Below are positions 5,578-6,718 of a stretch of 6,718 nt of DNA, piece by piece. Location of the stretch: assembly GCA_020442225.1 (NCBI GenBank), contig JAGRKR010000525.1, positions 1 through 6,718 on the forward strand. Direction: 5' to 3'. Within the stretch, counting starts at the first letter, position 1. Each line of letters starts with the position of its first letter. A program made the translations under genes and the position numbers. Origin of the DNA: Hyphomicrobiaceae bacterium. Lineage in GTDB: Bacteria > Pseudomonadota > Alphaproteobacteria > Rhizobiales > Hyphomicrobiaceae. A model generated the notes under the pieces. It ran no database searches and was not told the DNA's origin. It saw nothing but the letters and a program-made list of their open reading frames with translations.

Positions 5578-6315
5578 TCAGGCCGGTACGAGGCCGCGCA
5601 GCAGGTAGCCGACGAGATAGGCGCAACCGGCTGCGAGCATGCCGATCGTCAGTGTTTCCAGGCCCGACCGCCACCAGCGATCGATCGACCAGAGGCTCTT
5701 GGTCGAGCCGATTCCGAAGAAGACGATGCCGACCAGTGCGCTCGACCATTCGAACGCCGACGGCAGGGAGAGCACGTAGGGCAGCAGGGGAACGGCGCCG
5801 CAGAGCATGAAGGCGGCGAACGTACTGAGACCCGACAGCCATGGGGAGCGCAGAACGGGGGGCATCCCGTACTCCTCGATCAGCATGGTCTTGATCCAGG
5901 TCTCGTCGTTCGAGGTGATGGCCGTCACGGCTTGCTCCAGCGCCGGTCCGGACAGCCCCTTCTGAGCCAGGATCTGGCGGATTTCTTCCCGCTCTCCTTC
6001 GGGGGCCAGCGCGATGTGGCGGCGCTCGATTTCGCGCAGGCGCTTGACCTCGTCGACTTCGGTCTTGGTGCCGCTGTAGTTGCTGGCGGCCATCGAGAAA
6101 CCGTCGGCGAGCAGGTTGGCGAGGCCGAGAATGATGACGATCCTGCTGTGCAGGTCGGCGCCGACGACGCCGGCGACCACGGCGAAGGTGGTCACAGCCC
6201 CGTCGATGCCGCCGTACACCCAGTCGCGCAGGTAGTTGGGCCGGTTCTCCGTCGCCAGCCGTTCGCGGATGGCCGCGTGGGAATGCTCATGCTCGAGCGG
6301 GGCATTGGGGCTCAT
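5578..6315 (-). CDS. VIT1/CCC1-family transporter (predicted Fe2+/Mn2+ transporter)
   Basis: A 245-residue membrane protein with the VIT1/CCC1 plan. TM1 is at about 33-52 ([19 protein letters not shown]), TM2 at about 57-79 ([20 protein letters not shown]) and a charged helical cytoplasmic domain at about 86-150 ([16 protein letters not shown], then [15 protein letters not shown]). TM3, TM4 and TM5 lie near 160-183, 190-206 and 218-240. D38 and M75 occupy positions 37 residues apart, matching my recollection of pore residues in the plant VIT1 structure. The acid-rich middle domain is the usual metal-binding module. The family exports Fe2+ or Mn2+ from the cytoplasm; direction and metal cannot be settled from sequence. 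The N-terminus is His-rich (EHEHSH, 9-14). No clear Shine-Dalgarno sequence precedes the ATG at 6315. It is convergent with the phasin and divergent from transketolase. Confidence 0.92.
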   Translation of the reverse strand: MSPNAPLEHEHSHAAIRERLATENRPNYLRDWVYGGIDGAVTTFAVVAGVVGADLHSRIVIILGLANLLADGFSMAASNYSGTKTEVDEVKRLREIERRHIALAPEGEREEIRQILAQKGLSGPALEQAVTAITSNDETWIKTMLIEEYGMPPVLRSPWLSGLSTFAAFMLCGAVPLLPYVLSLPSAFEWSSALVGIVFFGIGSTKSLWSIDRWWRSGLETLTIGMLAAGCAYLVGYLLRGLVPA

Positions 6316-6412
6316 CGCGGGGCCTTGCGCTTGGCGGACGGTCTGGCTCCCACTAAGCCGATTTGAGCGCCCCTGTCAGGCGCAAACCGGGCCGTGGAGG
6401 GCCGGGTGCGGC

Positions 6413-6453
6413 CAATTGCGCCATTCATCCTGCGGAATTCGCGCGCGCAATTG
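6413..6453. repeat. 9-bp inverted repeat in the transporter-tkt intergenic region
   Basis: CAATTGCGC (6413-6421) and GCGCAATTG (6445-6453) are exact inverted copies separated by 23 nt. It lies about 150 bp before the transketolase start. It could be an operator with two half-sites or the base of an RNA stem. Chance in GC-rich DNA is less likely than for a pure GC repeat, because each arm contains AATT. Confidence 0.45.
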
Positions 6454-6475
6454 CCGGTGGTGCGTGTCATCGCTC

Positions 6476-6499
6476 GGCTGGACGCGTCTCGCGTCAGCC
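6476..6499. repeat. Strong stem-loop upstream of tkt
   Basis: GGCT, a bulged G at 6480, GACGCG, loop TCT, CGCGTC and AGCC give a 10-bp stem with one bulge and a 3-nt loop. No T-run follows on either strand. It is the most stable-looking hairpin in the 283-bp region between the transporter start and transketolase, which holds no convincing gene. It may be part of a tkt 5' leader; function unknown. Confidence 0.5.
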
Positions 6500-6565
6500 A
6501 TTACACCTCGATTTCAGCCGTGCCACCGGTGCGGGAGGACTGCTTCGGGGCCGTGTCTGCGCGCG

Positions 6566-6579
6566 CGCCCGTCAGGGCG
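6566..6579 (+). repeat. Small hairpin just before the tkt ribosome binding site
   Basis: CGCCC (6566-6570), loop GTCA, GGGCG (6575-6579) form a 5-bp stem ending 5 nt before GGGAG (6585-6589), the probable Shine-Dalgarno sequence of transketolase. It could modulate initiation; this is inference. Confidence 0.3.
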
Positions 6580-6598
6580 ACAATGGGAGCTATTGAGC

Positions 6599-6718
6599 AT
6601 GAGCAATGCAAGCGGGCAGGTGAGCGGGCAGGCGGCGCGCCAGATGGCCAATGCCATTCGCGTGCTGAGCATGGATGCCGTCGAGCGCGCCAAGTCGGGC
6701 CATCCCGGCATGCCGATG
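6599..6718 (+). CDS. tkt: Transketolase, N-terminal 40 codons (truncated by window end)
   Basis: The frame starts with ATG at 6599, preceded by GGGAG (6585-6589) at 9 nt, and stays open to the window edge. The residues include MANAIRVLSMDAVERAKSGH followed by PGMPM. RxLSMDAVxxAxSGHPGxPM is the diagnostic transketolase start; the His of SGHPG is the conserved active-site residue near the thiamine diphosphate and substrate. Transketolase moves two-carbon ketol units between sugar phosphates in the pentose phosphate pathway or the Calvin cycle. In many alphaproteobacteria tkt is followed by gap and pgk; that part is outside the window. The leader holds three inverted repeats, which may regulate it. 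The residues seen are sufficient for the family call but not to distinguish a general tkt from a Calvin-cycle cbbT. Confidence 0.93.
   Translation, partial: MSNASGQVSGQAARQMANAIRVLSMDAVERAKSGHPGMPM

Noticed and set aside
5892..5897. TGATCC on the plus strand within the transporter gene
   Set aside because: No matching -10 follows, and it would transcribe antisense to a coding gene.
5326..6366. 346-residue open frame on the plus strand across the phasin end and the transporter
   Set aside because: It runs out of frame through the phasin and antisense to a clear VIT-family membrane protein; its composition is shadow-like.
6363..6596. 77-residue open frame ending just before tkt
   Set aside because: It starts with TTG without a ribosome binding site, is Arg/Gly/Ala-rich and resembles no family; it is more likely untranslated leader.
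6316..6598. 6S RNA or a known riboswitch
   Set aside because: Hairpins exist, but I could not trace the long closing stem and central bubble of 6S RNA or any riboswitch core by eye.

Overview
The window is GC-rich, gene-dense DNA that reads as an alphaproteobacterial chromosome. The reasons are an ECF sigma/ChrR pair of the type best known from Rhodobacter, a phasin_2-type phasin with an FNR/FixK-like box in its promoter, and the codon and GC style. I cannot name the genus.

Left part (1-2851, + strand): a tightly packed four-gene lipid-modification operon. It holds the C-terminal end of an FAD-dependent oxidoreductase, a DUF1365 protein, a cyclopropane-fatty-acid-synthase-like SAM enzyme and a DUF3833 protein. 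Genes overlap by 4 bp or are separated by only 3 bp. The promoter lies upstream of the window.

Middle (2879-4948, - strand, convergent with the operon): an ECF11-like sigma factor (rpoE) and its zinc-binding cupin anti-sigma factor (chrR) overlap by 4 bp, and a classical short-chain dehydrogenase follows. In Rhodobacter sphaeroides the RpoE-ChrR pair responds to singlet oxygen, and its regulon includes CFA-type, DUF1365-type and dehydrogenase genes. The inference is that this block is a membrane-lipid oxidative (singlet oxygen) stress module: ChrR releases the sigma factor, and the sigma factor drives its own operon and the fatty-acid-modification genes.

Control region 5018-5173: a divergent intergenic region. 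A plausible ECF promoter faces rpoE. A near-perfect FNR/FixK-type palindrome faces the phasin gene and sits at the class II distance (-41.5) from a predicted start.

Right part: a phasin (5174-5569, +) is convergent with a VIT1/CCC1-family metal transporter (5578-6315, -). A 283-bp leader with several inverted repeats then precedes the first 40 codons of transketolase (6599 to the window end, +), probably the start of a central carbon operon.

Nothing mobile, no CRISPR array and no tRNA or rRNA were seen. The least-described material is the operon's DUF1365 and DUF3833 proteins, the divergent ECF/FNR control region, and the structured transketolase leader.
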